From NCBI GenBank assembly GCA_020912385.1, contig CP087214.1, positions 1,674,001 through 1,738,000 of the forward strand: DNA of 64,000 nt, given 5' to 3'. The DNA comes from Neofusicoccum parvum. Its lineage: Eukaryota; Ascomycota; Dothideomycetes; Botryosphaeriales; Botryosphaeriaceae. Every line of letters begins with the position of its first letter. Position 1 is the first letter of the stretch. Positions 47,787 through 58,442 of the stretch are shown here, in pieces. The notes under the pieces are model-generated. The model did not search any database, was not told the origin of the DNA, and saw nothing but the letters and a program-made list of their open reading frames with translations. The position numbers and the translations under genes are program-made.

Positions 47787-49706
47787 CTACGTAGCTTGAG
47801 GTGGTGGGTACTTAGCCCTCCATTGTCTCCCCCAGATCTGCACCGCAATGATACTCGAAAAGCTTGCGACCAGTAAGGCCGCCTGTGTGCCGAAAGTAGC
47901 GCCTGCGCCGGTGCGGGCAATCCACTTCAGCTCAAAATAGCTCACGCAGAAACCACCGGTGGTTCGCCAGCGGGAAAGTCAGCATGCAACCATTGATCCA
48001 TGTGGACCATCACTGTCAGCACTTACCACATGTTGACAATTGCAGAAGCAATAACCGAGTGGTTTGGGAAGCTGTCGAGGCAATACGCCGTGATTGCTAC
48101 TGACACCGATACTGGCAGAAGGCCCGAGTCAGCCACAAGAGACGAAACCAGGCACGTCGGACCTGGTGAGAACGCGTAATCGTTACCTTGCGCCACCGCA
48201 TAGACTCCGTAAGCGACGGCGAGGGCTGCCCACGACAGTTGATGTTGTAGAGCTTGTCCGTACAGTACCAGACCTACAACGCCAAACACTAGACCAACAT
48301 AACAGCCCCACAGCCGGCTCTCTGGACGATACTTCCCACCATGCTTCCGGACGTACCGGGCGCACAGCCAATCGTTGAACCAATGACCGTAGAGCTGCCC
48401 GACCAGGGCGCCAAGACATGGCGCGAGGTAAAAGAGGCCAACTTGGACCGGCGTGAAAAAATATGGTGCCGGGTACAGAATCTGCGAGAGTGTATTGATG
48501 AATCCGATCGTCCACATTATCAAGACCATGTAGAAGCCGACAGCTGAGATTGCAGTCAGCGTTTGACGGCACCGGGATGTAAGTCCAGAGCCACAGTCAA
48601 GGGAGAGCTTACTTGGGAGTAGAATTTGCGGCCGGATGTGCACCTGGAAAATATCGAGAAACACAGACCCTAATCCCGGTCTTCCCCTAGTCCTCCATCC
48701 GGTCACGCCGGTCAAGAGCGCGAGTCTCCCAGACATTCCACTAGTTTTGAGGTTGTTCCTCGGACTCTTCCTGTCGAATGCCGTCTCGTCCCCAATTGCG
48801 ACGACTAAGAGCAAGGATAAACCGTATATCCCGGCCAGTATGCCAAAGTCCTCGCGCCAGCCGATCCTCGACAATATCAAGGACGACATGACGGGCGCGA
48901 AGAGCGGACCGAAGAGAAACGATATGCACCAAATGTTGATCTTGCGCGTGCGCTCGTGGAAGAAGAACATGTCGTGGATAACGGTCAATCCGATGACCTG
49001 GGGTGCAGTGTTGAACAGTCCTTGCAGTGTACGAGCAGCCGTGAAACCCACGTACGTCGGCGAGAGTGTTGCGGCAATGACAACCGCAAGGGCAAGAAGC
49101 TGTGACCAAAATAGGACAGGGAGTCTACATGAAGGGTGCGTGGTGAGTACGGTTCTACTTCCTGTCCCCTTGAAAACTCACCTCCCATATCTCTCGGTGA
49201 AGGGCACTGCGAAGAGTCCTCCAACTCCCTGCATGAATATCGCGCCGCTGATTGAATTTGCGGCCTTCGCGACACTCACATCCCATGTCTCAGCCTGCTT
49301 CTCAAAAGTTACGGCACCATATGAAATACCAAAATCGGCGAGAAACGAGGGCATGATCAGAGCCGCGAAGACGACATGCTTCTTCAACCGGCTCCAGTTG
49401 AGAGGGTCGTCGGAGTCATCTGCTCACAAACACTCTCCCATTTCAATCAGCCCAGTACGTGATAGCACTTCGTCGAAAGGAAGCAAGCATACCACTTGGC
49501 TGAGGAATCAGAACAATTTTGCCATCTGAGGTCGTCTTGATGCCATTAGCAGACGAATGGGCATCGACAAGGACTCTGATGTCTCCATCTCCCTTCTCCT
49601 CCCCCCATCCTGCAGCGGCAGCAGTAGCATTGGCACGTTCGCGAACCTCTTGATCGTGTGTCGCCCCCAAACCCTTCTCCGCATCATCAGGCGCCATAGA
49701 TTGCAT
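47787..49706 (-). CDS. MFS transporter (12-TM, DHA1-like), last intron with non-canonical acceptor
   Basis: Proton-coupled plasma-membrane transporter. Model: 49493..49706, 49182..49419, 48613..49124, 48187..48543, 48027..48111, 47787..47967; 528 aa, start MQSMAPDDAEKGLG. The N-terminal ~85 residues are hydrophilic and end DDSDDPLNWSRLKKHV, typical of fungal DHA1 carriers. The loop 2-3 signature is AVPFTERYGRLPV; helix 4 region reads GFTAARTLQGLFNTAPQVIG. The C-terminal half contains SVAITAYCLDSFPNHSVIAS and ends KWIARTGAGATFGTQAALL before the last helix. The intron 48112..48186 is 75 nt, in frame and without stops, so its retention would add 25 residues. The last intron should end before RTTGGFCVSYFE, but the acceptor there is CTG, not CAG. 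Substrate unknown. Confidence 0.86.
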
Positions 49707-51063
49707 GTGTCTCCTTCGATTGAAGCCTGGAGGAGAGTAAGAAAAAAAGCAAAGAGGGAAAGGATAATAGATTGGCAAATCTGCAGGGCTAACGAGAACA
49801 CGAGGGAGAAGGTCCAGTGCCAGCGCATGCACTTATACGCAGTCGTCACGAAAAGATCAACGCTGAACTACACGATCGCATTCCTGAAAAGCACCTGTGC
49901 TACCTGTGCGAGGCTTACGGTACCGGCACTGCGATACCCTTGGCGTCAGCGAGTGATAGCACATCCATGATGTGTCCTTCAGCCAAGACGCCTTACTCAT
50001 CATCCCGCAATGCACATGCACCAGAGTTTGAAACATGAGCGACAGAGGAAACACCTTAGCATCTCACACCGGCCCGTCCGCCGCTTCCTTGACGCACGCT
50101 GCAAGTCAGCCCAAATGCAAAGTCTGTACCGGAGGTGCAAGCCAAGCACCTCCGAGGGAAAAACGGGTTGATCTCCCGAAAGGAACACCTTCCCTGCAGC
50201 ACGATATCGCACGAGTTGGCATGGCTGATTGGGCGCATCAGTTGGGGCGAAATCTTTTTCTTGAAGACGCCCGCAGCACTTTCTTTTTTTTTCTTCCTTC
50301 CTTCTCTTCTTTTGCGGGGAACCTTGCACACGTACTGCACCCTCGGGAAATTTGTAGCAGCAATGCCACTGCATGTACGTATGCGCACAACTGCAGTAGA
50401 CCGCTGTTGCACTACATCCGAGTCTCAGTGTCACGAGGAATGCTCCGTCTCGCTGTCATTGGCCGCTGTTTGACACGGATTTTCCGCATGCGTCGAGTTT
50501 CCCCTCGCCTGGAAGCGCGGGGCATTCGAGCGTGATTTTCTCAGCTGAGATGACTGCAGACGGTTGAGCTTTCGGATATTTGTTTCTCGCAGCTTGTCGG
50601 GAAAGGAAGGTTTGATTGCTCTCGCCTCGGCCTGCAGCCAGGTGCATGTGCATGTGCATATAGCTTCAATGCCGCTCGCTGTTCATGCACACCCCGCCTT
50701 ATCTATAACGCGTGTGCTATTTGCAGTCCGGAACCCGACCACCCATGCCTTCACTGCCGTCACAACCACTCGGCCCCCGAGAAAAGGAAGAAAAAAAAGG
50801 AGGATCGCACAGCCAGCAGTTTCCCTCACCTCCTCCATCCTTCCTTCGTATCTCGTCGCTCAGCAGACCCGCCTCGGCAACCCCCTCCATTCCCCGAAGC
50901 GGCCCCTTGGCCGGACCCAGTCGCTAAGCGCAACCCCTGTCTTAACGCGAGACAGGGGTTGTGGGGGTGGCCCCACATAGCACAATGTCCACGACACGGG
51001 AAAAAAAAGAAGTGTCGGTGTACATCTGGGATGTACGAGGCATGTAGCTGAGCACCGTGTTGG
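49707..51063. other. intergenic
   Basis: 1.36 kb from the MFS start to the tRNA gene. It contains pyrimidine-rich patches around 50280-50320 and 50790-50830. No supportable ORF. It should include the MFS promoter. Confidence 0.55.
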
Positions 51064-51135
51064 TGCCCCCTATCGGAGTCGAACCGATGGCCTCGACATT
51101 ACTAGTGTCGCGCTCTACCACTGAGCTAAAGGGGC
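51064..51135 (-). tRNA. tRNA-Thr (anticodon AGT)
   Basis: 72-nt cloverleaf on the minus strand, without intron. Acceptor GCCCCTT pairs with AGGGGGC, discriminator A. The D arm contains the A box TAGCTCAGTGG. The anticodon stem CGACA/TGTCG carries loop CTAGTAA, so the anticodon is AGT (decoded as IGU after A34 editing), reading ACU/ACC. The T arm is ATCGG-TTCGACT-CCGAT, which includes the B box. A T-rich stretch follows on the minus strand as a likely Pol III terminator (complement of the A run at 51001-51008). Confidence 0.95.
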
Positions 51136-52167
51136 TAAAGTGGCCATGAAACGGGGGGGTGTCCCGTTTTTGGATGAAAGTCATAGTTGCAATTTTGTTA
51201 TATGTACACAAATAAAACACCGAGCGGACTGGAAGCACGAGGTGTGATCTGAAGCACTTTGGGTACCACGGGGCGCGGACGAAGAGAAGAACGGCTTCGA
51301 TGGTATAATGGACGGGCAATTTTCCCGTGAACGCTAAGCTTGCTGCAGGAAGAGGTCTTGGGCGGGTGTGCTACGACCCGTCTTGGATGCCATTCGGCCC
51401 CGCTATGGAGAGTAGAAGCATCGGGAGTGTGGAATCGGAAGACGGTAGATGGCACATGATGGTCGGCAACAGCGGCTACTGCAGCAGCTGCAGGCTTTGC
51501 GTTGTCTAAGGTTACCAGCGCTATCCAGAAAAGTTATCGATATGCACGCACTTTCGAGGTTGGATCGCGTCATCGTTGTTGTCCGTTGTTGGCGGGCAGG
51601 TGTCACATGGCAAGCGAGGTTTCAGTTCGGGGTCGGCTAGAAAGTATTTTTAACACCCGTTATCGACCTTGTCCTAAGGAACAGAGAGATTCAAGGAAAG
51701 TGAGCAGCCAGTCCTTCTCGGTGCTGAAAAAAAAAAAAAAAAAAGGCAGCAGCCTTGATTCTCTGAAATGCGAGAGTTTGTTGCTCGCTTGCTATCAAAA
51801 TACTTATCGTTAATACCTTCGTATGCAGCCAAGGTAGTTCGTCATTTTCTCATCAAGTGTTTGCGTTTAGACGAATAATTCCACTACTCGTTTCTGAAGA
51901 GTAGGTCTTCGCCACAATAACTCACGAAAGTATCACGTTGCATGCCTCCACCTCAAAAGCAATCTGGGCGTTTTGAAAAGAACGATAAACTTTAGTCTGA
52001 CTAAACATCGGGACCTACTTACGAAGCAAGTCAAGAACACAAGCAACAACCTCGCTGTCTGCCTCATCGTACCACTAATGGCGAACCCCGCTCCCGTCAC
52101 AAGAATAACACCCCTTCTCCGTAACCCCGAACAATTCTCCGGTCAAAAAGCCCACAACGGCCCCCCC
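51136..52167. other. intergenic
   Basis: About 1 kb between the tRNA gene and the stop of the large minus-strand protein. It contains an 18-base poly-A run at 51727-51744. A partial tRNA-like 5' half near 51296 was examined and rejected. Otherwise nothing recognised. Confidence 0.55.
51727..51744. repeat. poly-A tract (18 A)
   Basis: Uninterrupted A run in noncoding DNA, directly visible. No flanking duplication or ORF indicates a retroelement tail. Confidence 0.85.
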
Positions 52168-54732
52168 TCAATCCATCAAAATCCACGACCCCGCCGACCC
52201 CCTCGTCTCCCTCTCCCTCCCCCTCCCCCTCCCCTTCCTCCTCCTCCCTGTGCTCTGACTCTGGCCCTCCTCAGCCTCCCACCAAGGCTTCACGTCTCTC
52301 TTGGGCGTCAAGAACTGGCTCGCACCTGGAAGGAGCGGTGCATCGTCCTCAGCCGGCAGAGCGGCATCCCCTACCTCGCCTTCGCCATTTTCAATGTCGC
52401 GCTTACCGCGTGCACCGGCTACGGCCATGCTTGCGAGGTGTGAGGATGTGGACACCCGGCGAGACGACGGTGGCGGGTTGGTGCAGTGCTTGGCGGTCGG
52501 GGGCTGGGCGTTCGTGTGTCCTGATGGCAGGTGGGCTGGGCCTGGTAATGCTGAGGCTGGCTCTGGTGCTGGGTTGGGGATGTTTGATGACGTGGCTTCC
52601 GGGGCGGAGCTGGTGTCGTCCTGCTTTTGTGGTCGTGGTGGTTCGGCTGTACTGGCAGTGGTGATTGAGGCAGACGGCAGCGGTGCAGTTTCATCTGACT
52701 GGCATTTGACAGAGGACCGGGATGGCGCGGTCGAGCAAAGGGTGCCAGAGGAAGAGCGCCTGTGAGACGACCGGCCAGAAGGGCAGGTATGGTAGCTGGA
52801 GGAGGTGACACGTTTGTGTGATGAAAGATCACGGGCTTCTTCCCTGTCTGTCCAAGAGTTCGACGACCTCCGGGATGTGTCGGGCTCTTTTTCGCGCTTG
52901 ATCCACTGTGATATGCGGTATTCGAAGCTGGTCTCGCGAGAATGGCCGGTTGCGATACTTGCTGTAGATTTGGACCGCAGATTGCTCCACTCCGTAAGAG
53001 CCTGATCTAGAGGCACACCGCTTGTTCTCGGCCGGGCTGGACGCAAGGTTTGCCTAAGTGCGCCAAGGTGCGTCTCATCCATGTGATCGAACTGCTTTCT
53101 TAGAATCTCAAAGGCCTCCTTAGCATCCCCGTTGTGTTTGTGGGGATGTACGGGACCATTCTTGGGTATGAACTCATTGCCATTCGACCGCGTACTCCCA
53201 TCCTCTTCGCTGATCTCACATATAAGCGGCTTGCAGCTCATTTCCCGCTGGCCTAGATCCACGGAAGGGTTCTTAGGAGCATCCTCCGCGCTCTTTGGCT
53301 TCCGGCCGCTTGTAAATCGTCTCAATTCCACAAGTCGCAACAGGTCGTTGTCTTCTTCTGGTCTGCGCACTCCTGTAGAAGTATCTTGGAGAAGCCTAGA
53401 GATGAACTTAATTGTGTCGTGATTCGATGCGCGAAGCCCGCCACCACCTCGGAGTCCACCAGTGGGACCGGTTCCACGGGTTCCTTTCCTATTGTCATAA
53501 TGAGGCTCCACAGTTGCCTGGTTTCCTATCTTTTGCAGGTCGGGAGTGGTCAGCTGGGACTGGCGGTTGTCTTGTTTTGCTGCACTCGTGGAAGATTCCG
53601 GAGACGGATGTCCTCGTGCTGCGAGATAGCCACTTTGAGAAGACGGCGAATCATGACGAGTGAGCCCAGATAAGATAGTCATAGCATTGGAAGCATGCTT
53701 AATAGCATTATGGATGTGCATGTTTTCTTCTGAACGGGAGCTCGTTCCTGGACTCGTAGTTGGGGAATACGGTGGGGTAGGAAGAGTGCAATTCCCTTGC
53801 GCTTCACTAGGACCGTTAACAAGGGGTAGTGCTGGACGCTGAGCATTGCGCGCGGAGAGCTGCTTGATCGAGTTTGAGACATGCCTGACAGCATTCTGAA
53901 TGTACCGTGGCAGCCTTTCTCGGGACTGCTGGAATTGCTGGCGCTGAATCAAGTAGCATTCGTCCGTGAAATCCAGTCTTCCGATGCCATCTGCCACGGT
54001 GTGGTCGAATTCCAAATTCCCAAGTTTTCCGCAGAGCAAGAGATTCTCAGGTTCGCCATCCTCACTGATCGACTGCATTATCTGGAGCCCTGTACCCAGT
54101 ATGAGCCTCTCGCGACGGTTCGAAAAAGTTTTGAACTCCATCCAAGGAGCATCTTGCGGTCCGAGGCCCAGAGAGGATAGAAAGCTATGCCAATCGGGAG
54201 TTGCGAGTGTGGAGGCATCTAGGTCGTAGATATTCTCTACGGGCTCGGCTCGATGGTGTTTGACTAGCGCGTTGACGTGGAAGACATGGGGCCTTGGGAT
54301 TTTGCGCAGTCGGGACTGCAGGCTGGCCAAGCCACCGGATGGGAGAACGAAGTTCGGGAAGTGAAACCAGTAGAAGCGGAAGTAAGCCTCCCAGCCGATC
54401 GATTTGCACACATGCATGAGCGCAAGACCACGGGGCTTGTGGCGCCAAGGGCGAAACACTGCTGTCTTTCTCCAAGCCTCGGCGTTGAAGAGTGGATGCT
54501 GTGGTAGATGGTATGCTCTGATGTGCTGCATGATTAGCGGGGAGACCTCCTCGTCGTACTCAATGTCGAAGCAGAAGTCGTAGATCCGGTATCTGACACT
54601 CCTGGTGATCACGTCGTTGCTTAGAAGCACGAACAAAGATGCTTTGTCTCCTTCTCGCCGCCATGGTCCACCACGAAGGCGACGGCGGGAAGGAGCATTG
54701 AAGTCTGGAAAGGATAGTGCGCTAGAATTCAT
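52168..54732 (-). CDS. large fungal protein of unknown function with F-box/2EXR-like N-terminal region
   Basis: Single-exon gene of 854 aa, start ATG giving MNSSALSFPDFNAPSRRR. Residues ~30-250 look folded. SVRYRIYDFCFDIEYDEEVS followed by ALMHVCKSIGWEAYFRFYWF resembles the pattern of fungal F-box/2EXR proteins (an 'R-x-R-I-Y' helix, then an 'L-x-H-V-C-K-x-I' helix). I would not call a true F-box. The remainder is Ser/Thr/Pro-rich and disordered, with a short ordered-looking segment HDTIKFISRLLQDTSTGVRR and another at EAFEILRKQFDHMDETHLGA. The C-terminus has a GR-rich basic patch (RRRKGRGRGRERETRG) encoded by a CT-rich repeat near 52200. It is divergent from the alkyltransferase gene across 397 bp. 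Function unknown. Confidence 0.82.
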   Translation of the reverse strand: MNSSALSFPDFNAPSRRRLRGGPWRREGDKASLFVLLSNDVITRSVRYRIYDFCFDIEYDEEVSPLIMQHIRAYHLPQHPLFNAEAWRKTAVFRPWRHKPRGLALMHVCKSIGWEAYFRFYWFHFPNFVLPSGGLASLQSRLRKIPRPHVFHVNALVKHHRAEPVENIYDLDASTLATPDWHSFLSSLGLGPQDAPWMEFKTFSNRRERLILGTGLQIMQSISEDGEPENLLLCGKLGNLEFDHTVADGIGRLDFTDECYLIQRQQFQQSRERLPRYIQNAVRHVSNSIKQLSARNAQRPALPLVNGPSEAQGNCTLPTPPYSPTTSPGTSSRSEENMHIHNAIKHASNAMTILSGLTRHDSPSSQSGYLAARGHPSPESSTSAAKQDNRQSQLTTPDLQKIGNQATVEPHYDNRKGTRGTGPTGGLRGGGGLRASNHDTIKFISRLLQDTSTGVRRPEEDNDLLRLVELRRFTSGRKPKSAEDAPKNPSVDLGQREMSCKPLICEISEEDGSTRSNGNEFIPKNGPVHPHKHNGDAKEAFEILRKQFDHMDETHLGALRQTLRPARPRTSGVPLDQALTEWSNLRSKSTASIATGHSRETSFEYRISQWIKREKEPDTSRRSSNSWTDREEARDLSSHKRVTSSSYHTCPSGRSSHRRSSSGTLCSTAPSRSSVKCQSDETAPLPSASITTASTAEPPRPQKQDDTSSAPEATSSNIPNPAPEPASALPGPAHLPSGHTNAQPPTAKHCTNPPPSSRRVSTSSHLASMAVAGARGKRDIENGEGEVGDAALPAEDDAPLLPGASQFLTPKRDVKPWWEAEEGQSQSTGRRRKGRGRGRERETRGSAGSWILMD

Positions 54733-55129
54733 GCCTGAGATGGTGTATGTGGGTTGGAACGGAAAACATGCATTCGCATGGACCGGAAGGAAACCGATTC
54801 ATGCTTTAACAGATATAATGTCCATGGTCGGCGTAAGCACAAGGGCATCCTCAAGCGGAAGGCGTGCGCGGATCTGCTGCGACTCCCTCATGACAGCAAG
54901 CACCCTTCCACGGCTCTCTTACCATGGCGCCTTTGGAAAGCGTGGCCCGGGAAGTGCTCGTACATGCACGTGATGACGTGCGAAGGGCGCGTCGCTGCTG
55001 TAGAAGTAGCCAATGAGCAGGTCGCAAATCAATGACTGGGCTGGCACTTCTCTCCGCGTCCGCCCATATTAAGCCCAGCCTCCTCCAGCGCTCCATCATC
55101 TCACAATCGCAACTTGCAAAACAGAAACC
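54733..55129. other. divergent promoter region
   Basis: 397 bp between the start codons of the 854-aa protein gene (-) and the alkyltransferase gene (+). It must contain both promoters. No clear element seen. Confidence 0.6.
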
Positions 55130-55533
55130 ATGTCGAAGACCGTGTCCGAATACCAGACGCGCGTGTACACGCTCCTCCAGCAAATCCCCAAAGGACGCAT
55201 CACGTCGTACGCCGCGCTGGCTCGAGCGCTGAAGTCGTCACCTCGCGCAGTGGGCGGCGCGCTGCGAAGCAATCCGTTCGCGCCGGAGATCCCCTGCCAT
55301 CGCTGCATCGCCAGCAGCGGGGTAAGTAGAGATTCGCAGTTGCGCACCGGAGTCAGCACCCGCTGACATGAGGATGGCAGTTTATCGGCGGCTACAAAGG
55401 AGATTGGCGGAATGTGCCCAGCGGCCAGAACTGCGAGAAGAAGCTCAAAATCCTGGCCTCGGAGGGCGTCGCTTTCGACGATCAGGGCATGCTTGTGGAC
55501 AAGTCGCGCTGGTGGGCCGACTTCACGGCGTGA
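55130..55533 (+). CDS. methylated-DNA-protein cysteine methyltransferase / alkyltransferase-like protein
   Basis: DNA repair protein of the O6-alkylguanine alkyltransferase family, nuclear. Exons 55130..55321 and 55381..55533; 114 aa. It consists only of the DNA-binding/active-site domain: VYTLLQQIPKGRITSYAALA (helix-turn-helix entry), SPRAVGGALRSNPFAPEIPC (with the arginine finger), active-site IPCHRCIASSG, then FIGGYKGDW. The size matches S. pombe Atl1-type proteins (~108 aa). Those carry Trp where this protein keeps the alkyl-acceptor Cys of PCHR; the residue after HR is Cys instead of the usual Val. True transferase activity is therefore possible. Confidence 0.92.
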
Positions 55534-55874
55534 ACGCGCCGATGCGGAGGAGCAGGGCGCGGAGGAGTAGGGTAGGCAAATGTACAAGTAGCGTGTCTGC
55601 CACAATTGCTGAGTCTCAAATGTGAATGTTGCCGGCCGGGTGTGGAGATGGTGTGCCGGGGCGAGAGAGGGCAGAGGGAGGGTGAGGGAGGCAAGACGGG
55701 AGCTGTCGCGAGGCAACGGCAGACAGCGGGCGCTGCGTCATGGCGGCGGAAGCGAATTTTCGGCCGCCCGAGCTGCGCAACTCTGCCTCACCGCGCCCGC
55801 CCGTCTGCAGCCCGTTTTGTCGAGTAGCAGCAAGAGTCTTTCCAAGGACATTGTGATTTCACACATCCCCAGCC
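55534..55874. other. intergenic
   Basis: 341 bp between two tandem plus-strand genes. 3' UTR and promoter; GC-rich, nothing else recognised. Confidence 0.6.
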
Positions 55875-57904
55875 ATGCCGAAGAAAAAGCAGTTCCTGCA
55901 AACCACCAGCAAGCAAGCCGCGCGAGGAAAGAAGAAGGAGCCGGTGCGTCTGCCTGCCGACCATGTCGCGCCTCGCCGCAGAGCTAACGCCCGCCAGGAG
56001 CCCGAGACTGAGGATGATTTCCTCGATGCTGCCGACGAGTTCGAGAAGAGCGCCGGCAAGTGGCGGGCTGGGGATGCCGCCAAATCTGCCCGCTTCTTCC
56101 AGCGTGCCATTGACGCCTATGCCGCCGGCCTGCAAAGGTTTCCCCAGTCCTTCGACCTGGCTTACAACAAGTACGTGGCCCTCTCGTGTTCTTCAGTCTC
56201 TGCTCTCACTCTAGCGCCTTTGGCGCCTCTCCTCCACATGTACCTCAGCCCAGCTTAAGAGCTATTGGCATTGCGGCCCATGTGATATTTGATGTCTCGT
56301 CGATTCCTATCTTCTTGCTTCGCACTTTGACCTCTTTGCCTCTACTCTTCGGGGACAAATTTGATGTCGAGAATATCCCTGACCGAACCTAGGGCCTTGC
56401 TTGAATATCAGATAACCCAGGATCTGCGCATCGCCGCCCAATTGGGTCATCCGATAGTCGACTTGCTTCGCCAGGCACTGGACTCGCACCGCTTTGCCAT
56501 GACTCTGAACGACAGCAATCTCGACATCCAGTTTAACACAGCAAACGTCTTATCTGACCTTGCGGACCGTGTTATCCATTCCAAGGAAGAGGCAGTCCCG
56601 CTGCTTCAAGAGGCCGTAGGCCTCATCCGCCGTTGTCTGGAGCGGCAAGTCCAGGAGTACGACTCTCTGCAAGCCGCTTTCTTGGCCGCAAACTCCGGAG
56701 ATGCCTCTGCGGATGATGCTACTCCTTCTTTGGCGGCACAAAATGACTCTTCGTCTGGTTCCTCGTCGGAAGAGTACGCCACTGTCGAGGAGGCCATTAC
56801 GGAGAGCACCATCCTCGACTCTGTCTTCCTCCTTGCACATGTCCTCGCCGACCTACTTGGCATCTACCCACCCGAGCGAGTGGAAGCCATTAGCAAGGAG
56901 GTCGAGACGACAGTCGGCCTGTTTACATCTGGAGCGCTACAGCCCTACTTCGACAAACTAGACAGCACCGTCCCGCAACCAGGTACGCGTTTCCCCAACC
57001 TCCGCTTATCCAATCCCTCTCCACCATCTCTCCAAACCCCGCATACTAATCTCCCACAGAAACCCCCTCCCTCTCCCTCTCCCTCAGCCTCTCCGCCGCC
57101 CCTCCCAAGCCCTCCCACCCCCAACCCAGCGAGCAAGCCTCCGCCGTCGCCGAAGGCGCCCTGGCCGCCGCCCGCCTCTTCTCCGCCGTCGCCGAGGTCG
57201 AGTTCCGGCGCGGCGAGCGCAGCGCCGCGTCCTGGTACGCCGCCGTGCTCTCCAAGTTCGCCGCGACCGACCCGTCGCTGGACCCGAACACGCACGGCGC
57301 GCTCGTCGACGCGCTGACCGCCGTCGCGGCCGCCACCGCCCCCGCCGCCCCCGCCGCCGGCGAGGCCGCGTACCTCGCGCAGGCGCCCGCGGTCACTGGC
57401 GATGACGACGACGCCGCCGCCGTTCCCCCGCCCGCGGTGGCGCCCGCAGAGGTGGGCGACGCGTGGGCCCCCGACGCGGTGCACGCGGATGTACTGCGCC
57501 GCGCGTACCACGTGCTGGCGGCGGCGCTGGCCGCCGGCGACGTCCCGTCGGACAAGGCGCCGCAGCTGTACGTGGCGCTGGGCGACGTGCACTGGCGGCT
57601 GCGGGGCGCGTGCGTGGGCGCGGCGCCGCCGGACGTTGCGGGCGCGGTGGCGCAGGCGAGGAGGGCGGAGCGGTGCTGGAGGGAGGCGGTCGGGAGGGCG
57701 AGGGCGGTCGGGGTGGCGTGCGCGGAGGAGGAGGTCGAGGCGGAGGGGAAGGGCAGGGTGTCGGCGTTGTTGAGGGGAGCCGCGGGCGGAGGGGTGGTGG
57801 TGGGGGAGGCGAGGGAAAGCGTGCTGCATGCGGTTGAGGAGATGAGGGAGGATGAGCTGCTGCATGACGTGCTTGCCGAGCGTGTCTTGAGCATGCTTGG
57901 GTAG
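55875..57904 (+). CDS. TPR/helical-repeat-like fungal protein of unknown function
   Basis: Model: 55875..55943, 55998..56170, 56393..56982, 57060..57904; 558 aa, start MPKKKQFLQTTSKQAARG. The first intron (54 nt) is in frame but has a CTAAC branch point 10 nt before CCAG, so I treat it as spliced; retention would add 18 residues. The N-terminus is lysine-rich. Helical pairs then follow: FLDAADEFEKSAGKWRAGDA, ARFFQRAIDAYAAGLQRFPQ (TPR-like), LDIQFNTANVLSDLADRVIH, AVPLLQEAVGLIRRCLERQ. After an acidic linker come Ala-rich helices including ARLFSAVAEVEFRRGERSAA and LYVALGDVHWRLRGACVGAA. Exon 3 is extremely GC-rich. A TPR-type scaffold is the best description; no catalytic motif. Confidence 0.8.
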
Positions 57905-58442
57905 GCGTAGGTATGGCGGGAGGATCATTGCGGCGCCATCGGGAGTTGAGGTATTCATCTGGCTTTTTTGTGGACTTTCTTATCCGGGCGAATACCTTAG
58001 CTACCCATGGCTTGTTTAAGTTCCCAATGGAGCGTCAGAAAAGACTGTCTGGCTTTTAGCAAGGAAAAGCAAAATTGGGATATCAGAGGAGGTCCAGGTT
58101 GTGCAAAAGGACCCACGACGGGAGTTTGTTATCGTCTTATAAATCCAAAGATTCTAGAGTTCAGCCCATTGCCTCATTGAGCACTCACATTCTTACAGCT
58201 TTTGGGACGCGGTGAAGGCTGATCTGCCTGCTGTCCACGTCGGCCTATTCCCCAGACAATCTCTCCTCCAGACGGGCTCGATCTTCAGTCTATACAGGAA
58301 GATCTCCTGACACGTCTCTCAGAGCCAGCCAGGCCCCGAGAAACCACACGCATCCATTAATATCCAATATCCCCACCGCCTCGTGTCGTTATCCGAACCA
58401 CCAAGATAAGGATCGAATATCCCTCAAGCCACCCTCACCCGC
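57905..58442. other. intergenic between convergent genes
   Basis: 538 bp holding the 3' UTRs of the helical-repeat gene (+) and the N-acetyltransferase gene (-). AT-richer than flanks. Nothing else recognised. Confidence 0.6.

Noticed and set aside
51294..51340. tRNA-like 5' half (CTTCGATGGTATAATGG) close to the tRNA-Thr gene
   Set aside because: It resembles an A-box region, but no anticodon arm, T arm or B box follows, so no cloverleaf can be drawn.
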